The notes below the pieces were generated by a model. The model did not search any database. It worked only from the letters and a program-made list of their open reading frames with translations, and was not told where the DNA came from. From contig NZ_FOJI01000002.1 in assembly GCF_900111235.1 (NCBI RefSeq), positions 372,001-436,000 of the forward strand: a DNA stretch of 64,000 bases. The letters run 5' to 3'. This document shows positions 28,349-36,749 of the stretch, in pieces. This DNA is from [Clostridium] fimetarium. GTDB taxonomy: Bacteria > Bacillota > Clostridia > Lachnospirales > Lachnospiraceae. Numbering within the stretch: the first letter of the stretch is position 1; the number at the start of each line of letters is the position of its first letter. A program made the position numbers and the translations under genes.

Positions 28349-29275
28349 TTGAAGTACATACATGAAACCGAAGAATTTGAAATAAATGCGCCAACGGTAG
28401 TTACTTTTGGGAAATTTGATGGCGTTCATAGTGGACATCAGAAATTATTTGCAATTGTAAAGAAAAAGGCTAAGGAGCTTAATGTTCTAAGCGTTGCAGT
28501 TACATTTGATAAAATACCACTCAGTATCTGTCCATCAGCACAGCAACATTTTATTACAACCAATTTTGAACGAAAAGATATCATAGAAAATTTAGGTCTT
28601 GATATCTTAATTGAATATCCATTTACAGAAAACTTTATGCATACTGAGCCAGAAAATTTCATAGAAGAAGTAATCGCAAAAAAGCTCAAAGCGAAATGTG
28701 TCGTAATCGGACCAGATTTTTGCTTTGGTAAAGATAGACGTGGAAATGCAGATATGATATGTCAATATGGTGAAAAATATGGATACGAAGCAATCGTTGT
28801 TGAAAAAGAAAAATATGAGGACAGGGAAATTAGTAGCACATTTGTAAGGGAAGAATTGAAAATCGGTCATATGGAAACTGTAAATATGCTTTTGAAAAGA
28901 CCCTATTCCATTAAAGGTATTGTCGTTAAGGGAAATCAATTTGGACGTACAATTAATGTTCCTACCGTAAATATATATCCAACGGACTGTAAGTTGTTGC
29001 CACCTAATGGAGTATATTCTTCAGAAACGATAATTGATGGAGAAGTGGTGTTAGGAGTTACCAATATTGGTACAAAGCCAACGGTACACGATGGAAAGAC
29101 GATAAGTGTTGAAACTAATTTGTTTGATTTTAACAAGAATATTTATGGGAAAAATATTGAAGTTTGTTTGAAACATTTTCAACGCCCAGAGATGAAGTTT
29201 GATTCAGTGGAAGCATTGAAAAAGCAAATGGAAAATGATGCGGCGTTTGCAAAAGAGCTATTTATGATACAGTAA
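28349..29275 (+). CDS. ribF: Bifunctional riboflavin kinase / FAD synthetase
   Basis: Encodes 308 residues from TTG 28349. The N-terminal nucleotidyltransferase part has VTFGKFDGVHSGHQKL and the GPDFCFGKDRRGN block, and the C-terminal flavokinase part starts with RPYSIKGIVVKGNQFGRTI followed by NVPTVNI. It converts riboflavin to FMN and FAD. It is the last gene of the rimP-ribF unit before the rpsO promoter. Confidence 0.94.
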   Translation: MKYIHETEEFEINAPTVVTFGKFDGVHSGHQKLFAIVKKKAKELNVLSVAVTFDKIPLSICPSAQQHFITTNFERKDIIENLGLDILIEYPFTENFMHTEPENFIEEVIAKKLKAKCVVIGPDFCFGKDRRGNADMICQYGEKYGYEAIVVEKEKYEDREISSTFVREELKIGHMETVNMLLKRPYSIKGIVVKGNQFGRTINVPTVNIYPTDCKLLPPNGVYSSETIIDGEVVLGVTNIGTKPTVHDGKTISVETNLFDFNKNIYGKNIEVCLKHFQRPEMKFDSVEALKKQMENDAAFAKELFMIQ

Positions 29276-29329
29276 GCGATATAAAGATATGTGAAAAATG
29301 AGTAAATATATAAACACCATAGAAATAAC

Positions 29330-29358
29330 TTGTAATTATAATTAGCTTATGATAAAAT
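29330..29358 (+). promoter_or_regulatory. Putative rpsO promoter
   Basis: TTGTAA (29330-29335) and TAAAAT (29353-29358) with 17-bp spacing. Confidence 0.5.
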
Positions 29359-29373
29359 TAAAAGGTATATTGA

Positions 29374-29446
29374 TTAGCCAATATTCAGGTATAGGAAACT
29401 CCGACCTTTATCTTAGTATTAGGCGATTGAAAATAAGGAGGATTAT
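29374..29446 (+). promoter_or_regulatory. Candidate S15-binding leader of rpsO
   Basis: In the 5' region GCCAATA (near 29377) can pair with TATTAGGC (near 29416) around an inner stem AGGT...ACCT that holds GGA-AAC-TCC. Such leaders often mediate autoregulation by S15. The fold is mine and the function is inferred. Confidence 0.35.
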
Positions 29447-29450
29447 CAAA

Positions 29451-29717
29451 ATGATAACCAAGGAAAAAAAATCAGAAATAATCGCAGCTTATGGTAGAAC
29501 ACCAAGTGACACTGGTTCACCAGAAGTTCAAATCGCAATCTTAACAGAAAGAATTACTGAGTTAACTGAGCATTTGAAAGTTAATAAGAAGGATCATCAT
29601 TCAAGAAGAGGACTTCTTAAAATGGTAGGTCAAAGAAGAGGTTTACTAGACTACCTTAAGAAATCTGACGTTGAAAGTTATCGTGTATTGATTGAACGTT
29701 TAGCAATCAGAAAGTAA
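29451..29717 (+). CDS. rpsO: 30S ribosomal protein S15
   Basis: Encodes 88 residues, the standard length. ATG 29451 is chosen because AAGGAGG lies just upstream and the family begins near [11 protein letters not shown]; the frame stays open 34 codons further upstream without homology. The conserved [19 protein letters not shown] and [16 protein letters not shown] blocks are present. S15 binds 16S rRNA early in assembly. A strong terminator follows. Confidence 0.97.
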   Translation: MITKEKKSEIIAAYGRTPSDTGSPEVQIAILTERITELTEHLKVNKKDHHSRRGLLKMVGQRRGLLDYLKKSDVESYRVLIERLAIRK

Positions 29718-29730
29718 TTCTTATATTTAT

Positions 29731-29757
29731 GGGGCGGAGTAATCCGCCCCAAATTTT
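29731..29757 (+). terminator. Intrinsic terminator of rpsO
   Basis: GGGGCGGA (29731-29738), loop GTAA, TCCGCCCC (29743-29750), then AAATTTT. Confidence 0.88.
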
Positions 29758-29769
29758 ATGTGTAGCAAA

Positions 29770-29797
29770 TTGCGCCGTGGTTACTAAGGGATATAAT
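29770..29797 (+). promoter_or_regulatory. Putative pnp promoter
   Basis: TTGCGC (29770-29775) and TATAAT (29792-29797), 16-bp spacing. The -35 is imperfect. Confidence 0.45.
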
Positions 29798-29858
29798 GCA
29801 AAGTAATGCAGTGCAGTTGAGCCATGCACAAATGGATTTCACTCAAGTATGTATATAT

Positions 29859-29949
29859 AGAAGCAGATCACCGAGACCACTGAAAAGCCCATTTTTTAAT
29901 GTTATCGTATAGTCACAAAGTGAGTTTTTCAGTTGTTTCGGACGCTTCT
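29859..29949 (+). promoter_or_regulatory. Long leader hairpin upstream of pnp
   Basis: AGAAGC (29859-29864) pairs with GCTTCT (29944-29949), and CCGAGACCACTGAAAA pairs with the opposite strand TTTTTCAGTTGTTTCGG with few mismatches. Long double-stranded leaders of pnp are RNase III targets for autoregulation in enterobacteria; a similar role here is an inference. Confidence 0.55.
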
Positions 29950-29988
29950 ACAAAAAATAAAAAATAAGAGTTTTTGAAGGAGAAGATT

Positions 29989-32073
29989 ATGTTCAAAAGT
30001 TTTAGTATGGAATTAGCTGGCAGAACCCTTACAGTAGATGTAGGTAGAGTGGCAGCACAAGCAAACGGTGCAGTATTTATGCACTATGGTGATACAGTAG
30101 TTTTATCAACAGCAACAGCATCAGTTAAACCAAGAGAAGGAATTGATTTCTTTCCACTTAGTGTTGAATACGAAGAAAAATTATATTCAGTTGGTAGAAT
30201 ACCTGGTGGATTTAACAAAAGAGAGGGTAAAGCTTCAGAGAATTCTGTTTTGACATCACGTGTTATTGATAGACCTATGAGACCTTTATTCCCACATGAT
30301 TATAGAAATGATGTTACACTCGACAATTTAGTAATGTCAGTAGATCCAGATTGCAGCCCAGAACTTACAGCAATGTTAGGCTCAGCTATCGCTACATCAA
30401 TTTCAGATATTCCATTTGATGGCCCTTGTTCAACAACAATTGTTGGCTTGGTTGATGGTGAATTTGTTATTAATCCAAATGCTGCACAAAGAGCTGTTTC
30501 AGATCTTGTGTTAACAGTTGCGTCTACAGCTGACAAAGTTGTTATGATTGAAGCTTCTGCAAATGAAGTTACAGAAGATAAAATGATCGAAGCAATTTTT
30601 GCTGCAGATGATATGAATAAAAAAGTAATTACGTTCATCAATACAATTGTTGCTGAATGTGGCAAAGAAAAGCACACATATACAAGTTGTGCAGTTCCAG
30701 CTGAATTATTTGCAAAAATGAAAGAAATCGTTACTCCAGCTGAAATGGAAGTAGCCGTTTTTTCAGATGAAAAACAAGTTAGAGAAAATAATATAAGAGA
30801 AATCACTAAAAAATTCGAAGAAGCATTTGCTGACAATAAAGAATGGTTAGAAGTACTTGATGAAGCAATTTATCAGTATCAAAAGAAAACTGTTCGTAAA
30901 ATGATTCTTAAAGATCACAAACGTCCAGATGGTAGAGCAATCACAGAAATGAGAGCACTTTCAGCTGAAATAGATCTTTTACCAAGAGTTCATGGTTCAG
31001 GTATGTTTACACGTGGACAAACTCAGATTCTTGCAATTGCTACTTTAGCTCCTTTGTCAGAAGCGCAAAGAATTGATGGTCTTGATTCTGCAGAAACATC
31101 TAAAAGATATATGCACCACTATAACTTCCCTTCATACTCAGTTGGTGAAACAAGACCATCTAGAGGTCCAGGACGTCGTGAAATAGGACATGGAGCATTG
31201 TCAGAAAAAGCATTAATGCCTGTTCTTCCTTCAACAGAAGAATTTCCATATGCAATTCGTACAGTTTCAGAGACTATGGAATCAAATGGTTCTACATCAC
31301 AGGCAAGTATTTGTGCATGTACACTTGCACTTATGGCTGCTGGTGTTCCAATCAAAAAACCAGTTGCTGGTATATCAACAGGCCTCGTAACAGGCGATAC
31401 AGACGATGATTATATCGTTCTTACAGATATACAAGGACTTGAAGATTTCTTTGGCGATATGGACTTTAAAGTTGCAGGAACTCATGATGGAATCACAGCT
31501 ATCCAATTGGATATGAAAATACATGGTTTAACAAGACCAATCATTGAAGAAGCAATCAGAAAAACAAAGCTTGCTAGAGAAATAATCCTTACAGATGTTA
31601 TGGAACCAGTTATTGCAGTTGCTAGAGCTGAAGTTGGAAAATATGCACCTAAAATCATCCAAATCAAGATTGATCCAGCTAAGATTGGTGAAGTTGTTGG
31701 ACAAAGAGGAAAAACAATCAATGCGATTATCGAAGCAACTGGAGTTAAAATCGATATCACAGATGATGGAGCAGTTTCAGTTTGTGGCGTTGATCAAGAA
31801 AGCATGGATAAAGCTCTCGGATATATCAAGACAATTACAACTGATTTATTAGAAGGAATGGAAATCGAAGGTAATGTTATAAGTATTAAAGAATTCGGTG
31901 CATTTATTGAATTCGCTCCTGGAAAAGAAGGAATGGTTCATATTTCTAAGATTTCTAAAGATAGAGTTGAACATGTTGAAGATGTTCTTTCAATTGGACA
32001 GCATGTTAGATGCGTTTGCCTAGGAAAAGATAAGATGGGCAGAACAAGCTATAGCATTAAAGATGTAAAATAA
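29989..32073 (+). CDS. pnp: Polyribonucleotide nucleotidyltransferase (PNPase)
   Basis: Encodes 694 residues. ATG 29989 has GAAGGAGA directly upstream and gives the usual MFKSFSMELAGRTL start. Two RNase PH domains, an all-helical linker, a KH domain (IGEVVGQRGKTINAIIE) and an S1 domain (EGNVISIKEFGAFIEFAPG) are in order. The second RNase PH core has FTRGQTQILA and GPGRREIGHGALSE. It is a phosphorolytic 3'-to-5' exoribonuclease. A long hairpin lies in its leader. Confidence 0.97.
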   Translation: MFKSFSMELAGRTLTVDVGRVAAQANGAVFMHYGDTVVLSTATASVKPREGIDFFPLSVEYEEKLYSVGRIPGGFNKREGKASENSVLTSRVIDRPMRPLFPHDYRNDVTLDNLVMSVDPDCSPELTAMLGSAIATSISDIPFDGPCSTTIVGLVDGEFVINPNAAQRAVSDLVLTVASTADKVVMIEASANEVTEDKMIEAIFAADDMNKKVITFINTIVAECGKEKHTYTSCAVPAELFAKMKEIVTPAEMEVAVFSDEKQVRENNIREITKKFEEAFADNKEWLEVLDEAIYQYQKKTVRKMILKDHKRPDGRAITEMRALSAEIDLLPRVHGSGMFTRGQTQILAIATLAPLSEAQRIDGLDSAETSKRYMHHYNFPSYSVGETRPSRGPGRREIGHGALSEKALMPVLPSTEEFPYAIRTVSETMESNGSTSQASICACTLALMAAGVPIKKPVAGISTGLVTGDTDDDYIVLTDIQGLEDFFGDMDFKVAGTHDGITAIQLDMKIHGLTRPIIEEAIRKTKLAREIILTDVMEPVIAVARAEVGKYAPKIIQIKIDPAKIGEVVGQRGKTINAIIEATGVKIDITDDGAVSVCGVDQESMDKALGYIKTITTDLLEGMEIEGNVISIKEFGAFIEFAPGKEGMVHISKISKDRVEHVEDVLSIGQHVRCVCLGKDKMGRTSYSIKDVK

Positions 32074-32115
32074 TCGTAAATAGCAGATAGTAAATAGACA
32101 AATAATCAAAATTAG

Positions 32116-32153
32116 TTGCCATGATAGGTTAGATAAATAGCCGATCATGGCAA
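32116..32153 (+). terminator. Hairpin after pnp
   Basis: TTGCCATGAT (from 32116) pairs with ATCATGGCAA (to 32153). The following sequence is A-rich rather than a pure T-run, so termination is plausible but not certain. Confidence 0.5.
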
Positions 32154-32185
32154 TTAAAATAAATAAGTGAAGGTAAAATACTAAA

Positions 32186-32605
32186 ATGATAGATCAAAAT
32201 TGCGCATATTGCGTTGAAGGTGAATTAGTAGCAAAGTTTGGTATTAAGATTTGTGAATTGGATACTTGCAAAGTATTCTTATTCAAAGAACAAAGTCATC
32301 CAGGCAGATGTGTTGTAGCGCATAAAGAACATGTTGGTGATATGAATGACCTTACAAGCGAAGGAAGAAGTGCTTACTTCGAAGATATTGCAAAAGTATC
32401 AAGAGCTATTATGGCTGCATTTCATCCAGATAAAATCAATTATGGAGCGTATGGTGATACAGGTCACCACCTTCATTTTCACCTTACACCAAAATACAAA
32501 GATGAATATGAATGGGGCGGAACATTTGCTATGAATCCAGATATTAAATATCTTTCAGAAGTAGAATATGCAGAAATGATTCAGAAGATTAAAGATAATC
32601 TTTAA
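32186..32605 (+). CDS. HIT family nucleotide-binding protein
   Basis: Encodes 139 residues. The histidine triad is visible in TGHHLHFHLTPKYKDEYEWG. The N-terminus has a CAYC pair (residues 6-9) and a second cysteine cluster (C28, C33), as in zinc-containing HIT proteins. Members hydrolyse dinucleotide or aminoacyl-nucleotide substrates; the physiological one is unknown here. It is monocistronic with a terminator following. Confidence 0.88.
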   Translation: MIDQNCAYCVEGELVAKFGIKICELDTCKVFLFKEQSHPGRCVVAHKEHVGDMNDLTSEGRSAYFEDIAKVSRAIMAAFHPDKINYGAYGDTGHHLHFHLTPKYKDEYEWGGTFAMNPDIKYLSEVEYAEMIQKIKDNL

Positions 32606-32655
32606 GTTAAAAGTTGTAGTATAATATTATCAATTAATAATAGGAAGATAAAAAG

Positions 32656-32690
32656 ATAGCGTAGAGATTCATTTCTCTGCGCTATTTTTT
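32656..32690 (+). terminator. Terminator after HIT gene
   Basis: ATAGCGTAGAGA pairs with TCTCTGCGCTAT with one mismatch, followed by TTTTT. Confidence 0.85.
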
Positions 32691-32713
32691 ATGGTTAGAA
32701 AACTTTCCTTTTT

Positions 32714-32750
32714 CCTTCCTAATTAATTTGTATAGGAAGGTTCCTTTTTT
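32714..32750. terminator. Second terminator, probably bidirectional
   Basis: CCTTCCTA (32714-32721) and TAGGAAGG (32733-32740) form the stem, followed by TTCCTTTTTT on the plus strand. A/T-rich sequence on the other side allows use by the convergent pirin gene, whose stop codon it adjoins. Confidence 0.65.
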
Positions 32751-33450
32751 AGTCCTGCAATTTCATTTCAATAACAAGATAATGTGATACGCCATTGGAT
32801 TTTACGAGTATATTTTCTTCAGTGATTTCCAAAGCATCTTTGGGGCTGAGCTGAACGCCGTTAATATCGGATTCGCCCTCAATTTGTACTAAATATGCTT
32901 GTCTATTTTTCTTAACGGCTAGTTCTATTTCTTTTTCATTATCTAGCTCTAAAACATAGATATTGACATCTTGGTTTATTTTTATTGGGGCATCCCCAGT
33001 TTGACCAGAAACAATTTTAAGCCATTTATCTTTTCTAAGATTCCAATCAAACATATAATCTCCATAATGAGGTGTATACCCATTTTTATCAGGTAAAATC
33101 CATATTTGAAGGATTCTTAAGATTTCGTTGCCATAGTTATGCTCACTGTGATATACGCCGGTTCCTGCACTCATATACTGAACTTGACCACGTTTCAATG
33201 ATCGTTTGTTTCCCATGCTATCTGCATGCGTAAGTTCACCATCTACGACATAAGATATAATTTCCATATCTTTATGGGGATGCGTATCAAATCCTTCCTC
33301 TTGGTCAATTAAATCATCATTGATGACTCTCAAAACTCCAAAGTTCATATTGTTTGGGTTATAATAGCCTGCAAATGAAAAGTGAAAAATACTTCTAAGC
33401 CAACCAAGATTACTTTTGCCCATATTTTGCATTTCTATTTTTCGAATCAT
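32749..33450 (-). CDS. Pirin family protein (cupin)
   Basis: Encodes 233 residues. The N-terminal cupin has FDTHPHKDMEIISYVVDGEL and GTGVYHSEHNYG, which supply the His/Glu metal ligands of pirins and quercetinase-like proteins. AAATGAGG precedes ATG. It follows nitroreductase and MarR genes on the same strand. MarR-pirin-nitroreductase groups often respond to quinones and other electrophiles, so a detoxification role is likely but inferred. Confidence 0.88.
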   Translation of the reverse strand: MIRKIEMQNMGKSNLGWLRSIFHFSFAGYYNPNNMNFGVLRVINDDLIDQEEGFDTHPHKDMEIISYVVDGELTHADSMGNKRSLKRGQVQYMSAGTGVYHSEHNYGNEILRILQIWILPDKNGYTPHYGDYMFDWNLRKDKWLKIVSGQTGDAPIKINQDVNIYVLELDNEKEIELAVKKNRQAYLVQIEGESDINGVQLSPKDALEITEENILVKSNGVSHYLVIEMKLQD

Positions 33451-33545
33451 AAGTGTACCTCATTTCTAAATATATTTAAATTTCTATGAAATTAGTGAAT
33501 AAATATGCGGGTTGCATGTTAAAACTAATCTTAAAGAGTAAGTTA

Positions 33546-34166
33546 TTATTTGAATTTTACATATTCATTTTGTGGCTTGCGATAGCCTCTAACTCTAACA
33601 CTTGTGTTATCCATTTTTCCCATTGTAATCATTAGTACTGGAATTTCGTTTTCTGGAATGTCGAAAATGTTTCGTACTTTATCTTGATCAAAATAGATCA
33701 TTGGGCAACTATCCCAGCCTATATTTTTTGCCAATAAAAGAAATAACATTGATGATATTGAAGCATTTCTTATGGCTTCATCGTGTTGAAATGCTTCACC
33801 ACCATATTCATATAAACCATTTATGGCATTTATCATATTATCATATTCTTCCTCATCGATAATTTTAAGGAATTTTGATGCTTCAAAGATCTCTGAAGCC
33901 TTTTTATATGCGTCTTTATCACCTGTTACAATAATTGTTGCAGATGATGTTAATACTTTATATTGATTATTGGAAGCTTCATACAATTGCGCAAGTACTT
34001 CCTCTGATTCACCTACATAGTAATGTGCATGTTGTAAGTTAAAACAAGAAGGTGCATTTGATAAGTCCTCAAAAATCGTTTCAAAATCTTGTCTAGGTAT
34101 CTTAATTCCCTTTAGGAATTTATTAGCGGAACGGCGTTCCCTCACTACTGTTTGAAATTGGTCCAT
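33546..34166 (-). CDS. Nitroreductase family protein
   Basis: Encodes 206 residues of the FMN-dependent nitroreductase fold. The N-terminal VVRERRSANKFLKGIKI is the FMN-phosphate contact (RRSxxxF) and the late NIGWDSCPMIYFDQD block is typical. Members reduce nitro compounds or quinones with NAD(P)H. AAAGGAGAATAAAAAC precedes ATG. It lies between the marR and pirin genes, 95 bp from pirin, and may be read from the marR promoter. Confidence 0.86.
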   Translation of the reverse strand: MDQFQTVVRERRSANKFLKGIKIPRQDFETIFEDLSNAPSCFNLQHAHYYVGESEEVLAQLYEASNNQYKVLTSSATIIVTGDKDAYKKASEIFEASKFLKIIDEEEYDNMINAINGLYEYGGEAFQHDEAIRNASISSMLFLLLAKNIGWDSCPMIYFDQDKVRNIFDIPENEIPVLMITMGKMDNTSVRVRGYRKPQNEYVKFK

Positions 34167-34241
34167 GTTTTTATTCTCCTTTGTATCTATTTGTTTTTAT
34201 ATTCATTTTGTCTATTCTTCTTAAGAATCTTATTATCCAAA

Positions 34242-34315
34242 GAATCTTATTGTATTAACGAAACATTTTGCGTAGATGAATCTAACATTGTATTAACGAA
34301 TCTTATTGTATTAAA
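34242..34315. repeat. Short tandem repeat, three copies, at the end of marR
   Basis: GAATCTTATTGTATTAAC at 34242-34259, a 20-bp variant at 34278-34297 and GAATCTTATTGTATTAAA at 34298-34315. The last copy contains the marR stop codon (minus strand). Confidence 0.75.
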
Positions 34316-34728
34316 GAATCATGCATTGCAAATAATTTTACTGTTAAATCTTTTTTGAAATCATCGTCTAAACCACTAAATAATTCATCAATAAACTGTT
34401 TATGCTTTGGGAAAATATCTGAAATATATTTTTCACCTGTTTCTGTCAGGCAGACATAAAAAACTCTTTTATCTTTTTCACAATTCTTTCGATACACAAA
34501 ACCTTTTTTTTGCAATTTGTCTATTACATAGGAAATAGTACCGCTAGTCACTAAAATACGTTCTGCAACTTTTTGTACAGGCTGTTCACCTTTGTGTAAT
34601 AGCATCTCTAAAACACCAAATTCACTCATGTTTAAATCAAATTCTTGTATTTCCTTTTCTATTTTTGATAGTAAAATGTTGTAAAATCTAGTGGTTGCAA
34701 TTACTAATTTTAGATTTACATCACTCAT
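34303..34728 (-). CDS. MarR family transcriptional regulator
   Basis: Encodes 141 residues with a winged helix-turn-helix: VQKVAERILVTSGTISYVIDK as recognition region (about 56-76) and KDKRVFYVCLTETGEKY as the wing. GGAGGT precedes ATG 34728 on the minus strand. Two palindromes of the form TCTTGA-N2-TCAAGA lie over its own promoter, so it probably represses itself and the nitroreductase/pirin genes. The inducer is unknown; an MhqR-like quinone response is the best guess. Confidence 0.88.
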   Translation of the reverse strand: MSDVNLKLVIATTRFYNILLSKIEKEIQEFDLNMSEFGVLEMLLHKGEQPVQKVAERILVTSGTISYVIDKLQKKGFVYRKNCEKDKRVFYVCLTETGEKYISDIFPKHKQFIDELFSGLDDDFKKDLTVKLFAMHDSLIQ

Positions 34729-34847
34729 ATTCAGACCTCCATTTCTGTAACTTTTGTATCTTGATTTTGTATCTTTGTATAAGTATCGGAAAAATTATAT
34801 TTAAATAATGATAATATTATATTTCGAGATAATTAATGAATGATAAT

Positions 34848-34896
34848 ATCTTGAACTCAAGATAACTATATTCTAATATTATCTTGATGTCAAGAC
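34848..34896 (-). promoter_or_regulatory. marR promoter with two palindromic operators
   Basis: On the minus strand TTGACA (34888-34893) and TATAGT (34865-34870) are 17 bp apart. Operator 1 is ATCTTGAACTCAAGAT (34848-34863), perfect, just downstream of the -10. Operator 2 is ATCTTGATGTCAAGAC (34881-34896), overlapping the -35. Their centres are 33 bp apart, about three helical turns. Confidence 0.75.
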
Positions 34897-35021
34897 ATTA
34901 TTGGAAATAATATAGAATGGATAATATATCAAAATATTTACTAAGCACAAATAAGTTGTTGTACTAACAGAAATGTGACTGGAAGTTGATTGATATAAAG
35001 TTTACATGATAAATAATAATA

Positions 35022-35079
35022 TTGACAGAAAATGATGGGTTGTGGTAAAATATGTTTATTAGATTAAACTAATAAACAT
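35022..35079 (+). promoter_or_regulatory. Promoter and perfect palindromic operator of the ArsR-type gene
   Basis: TTGACA (35022-35027), 18-bp spacer, TAAAAT (35046-35051). Directly after it, ATGTTTATTAG (35052-35062) and CTAATAAACAT (35069-35079) form a perfect inverted repeat around ATTAAA. The position blocks transcription start, as expected for autorepression. Confidence 0.75.
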
Positions 35080-35108
35080 ATATCAGAATAAATTTAAGGA
35101 GTAATAAT

Positions 35109-35441
35109 ATGCCATTTAATATAAAAGCAAATATAGATATTATGACAATTTTTAAAGATTGCATTCCGATATTCTCGGTTTTAAATGATGAGAAAAGACA
35201 GGAGATTATCCTTATAATAGCGGAATATCCAGTGAAAGGGATTATAGTAAATGAAATAACAGAGCGTATGAATTTATCAAGACCTGCAGTGTCCCATCAC
35301 CTTAAAATTTTAAAACAAGCAGGGATAGTTGGTGTAATTAATAAAGGAGTTGAAAATTATTACTACTTAACTTTGAAATCCGCTGTCGAGAATTTAAAAA
35401 GGTTGACAACTACAATAGAAAATAATTGCGACTTAATATAG
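35109..35441 (+). CDS. ArsR-type winged-helix repressor
   Basis: Encodes 110 residues. The recognition region RPAVSHHLKILKQAGIVGVI (about 57-76) followed by NKGVENYYYL is typical of ArsR/SmtB proteins. No CxC metal motif is seen in the recognition helix, so the inducer may not be a metal. The family's usual function is derepression by ligand. It precedes an iron alcohol dehydrogenase, and the same operator core recurs between the two genes. Confidence 0.87.
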   Translation: MPFNIKANIDIMTIFKDCIPIFSVLNDEKRQEIILIIAEYPVKGIIVNEITERMNLSRPAVSHHLKILKQAGIVGVINKGVENYYYLTLKSAVENLKRLTTTIENNCDLI

Positions 35442-35444
35442 AAA

Positions 35445-35467
35445 TTAATGATTAAACTAATAAATTA
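35445..35467 (+). promoter_or_regulatory. Second copy of the ArsR-type operator
   Basis: ATTAATGATTAAACTAATAA shares the ATTAAA centre and the CTAATAAA right arm with the operator at 35052-35079; the left arm is degraded. It lies between the repressor gene and the dehydrogenase gene. Confidence 0.5.
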
Positions 35468-35502
35468 TAAAAACTTAATGTTAAAAAGGAGATATATAGA
35501 AA

Positions 35503-36690
35503 ATGAAAAAATACTACTATCGTTCTAGACAATATATGCTGAGTAAAATACAACCACTTATTCCTTGGCGGATACCCAAGTTCATCTCAGGTGCAGGTAG
35601 TATCTACAGGATACCTCGAATAATAAAACAGGATGGGGTGAAAAAAGTTTTAATTATAACTACTTCAGGATTTATAAAACGGGGTAGTTTAAGTGAGCTG
35701 TTTGATGAGTTTGAAAAAGAGAATATACTGTATACAATTTTTGATAATGTTCTGCCTGACCCATCTATTGAATGTATTGAAGATGCTGTCAAAGTTTATC
35801 GTAAAGAAGCGTGTGAAGCGATTGTAGCAATAGGAGGCGGTTCTGTTATGGACTGTGCTAAAGTTGTTGGTGCAAGAATTGTAAAGCCGGCAAAAAGTGT
35901 AATTCAAATGACCGGCTTATTCAAAATTAGAAAAGAACTTCCACCTCTATATGCAGTGCCTACGACCGCTGGTACTGGTTCTGAAGTAACAGTAGCTGCA
36001 GTAATAACAGACAGCAGCACTCATTACAAATATGCAGTAAGTGACACTTGTCTCATTCCGAAATATGCAATATTGGATCCTCAATTAACATGTGGACTGC
36101 CGCAAAATCTGACTGCTGATACAGGAATGGATGCACTGACGCATGCAGTTGAAGCATATATTAATAAATTTGCTTCAAAGGAATCAAAAAAATATGCGCT
36201 CGATGCAGTCAAATTGATCTTTAATAATCTCACAAAAGTATATGAAGACGGAAACAATTTAGAGTTACGAGAAAATATGCTTATGGGTTCTTATTATGCC
36301 GGACTGGCATTTACTAAGGCATATGTGGGTTATGTACATGCAATTGCCCATGGTCTTGGCGGTTTGTATGGAGTACCTCATGGTCATGCGAATGCTGTTA
36401 TTCTTCCAGTGGTATTGCAGGCCTATGGAGAAGCTATACACAAGGAGTTAGCTGAATTAGCAGACGCTGTTGGTATTAGTGGAAAAACACAGCAAGAAAA
36501 ATCTCGAAACTTCATAAGTGCTATTAACCAAATGAATCAAAGTATGGGTATTCAAAATAAGCTGAATGTTGTAAAAAAGGAAGATATTCCTGAAATCATA
36601 AGGCGAGCTATGAAAGAGGCAAATCCAGCTTATCCTGTACCCGTTATCTGGAATGAAAAACAGTTAAGAAGTGTTATCGAGCTTTTGTGA
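35503..36690 (+). CDS. Iron-containing alcohol dehydrogenase
   Basis: Encodes 395 residues of family III (Fe-dependent) dehydrogenases. NAD-binding GGGSVMDCAK and PTTAGTGSE are present, and the metal ligands lie in DTGMDALTHAVEAYI and the HAIAHGLGGLYGVPHGHANA block. The substrate (butanol, propanediol or another alcohol or aldehyde) cannot be read from sequence. AAAGGAG precedes ATG. The upstream ArsR-type repressor with a shared operator suggests inducible aldehyde or alcohol detoxification. Confidence 0.9.
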   Translation: MKKYYYRSRQYMLSKIQPLIPWRIPKFISGAGSIYRIPRIIKQDGVKKVLIITTSGFIKRGSLSELFDEFEKENILYTIFDNVLPDPSIECIEDAVKVYRKEACEAIVAIGGGSVMDCAKVVGARIVKPAKSVIQMTGLFKIRKELPPLYAVPTTAGTGSEVTVAAVITDSSTHYKYAVSDTCLIPKYAILDPQLTCGLPQNLTADTGMDALTHAVEAYINKFASKESKKYALDAVKLIFNNLTKVYEDGNNLELRENMLMGSYYAGLAFTKAYVGYVHAIAHGLGGLYGVPHGHANAVILPVVLQAYGEAIHKELAELADAVGISGKTQQEKSRNFISAINQMNQSMGIQNKLNVVKKEDIPEIIRRAMKEANPAYPVPVIWNEKQLRSVIELL

Positions 36691-36749
36691 TTATTTGTAA
36701 ATGAATTTTTAATAGGAAAATAGTATATAAATTTATAATGTAGATTTTT

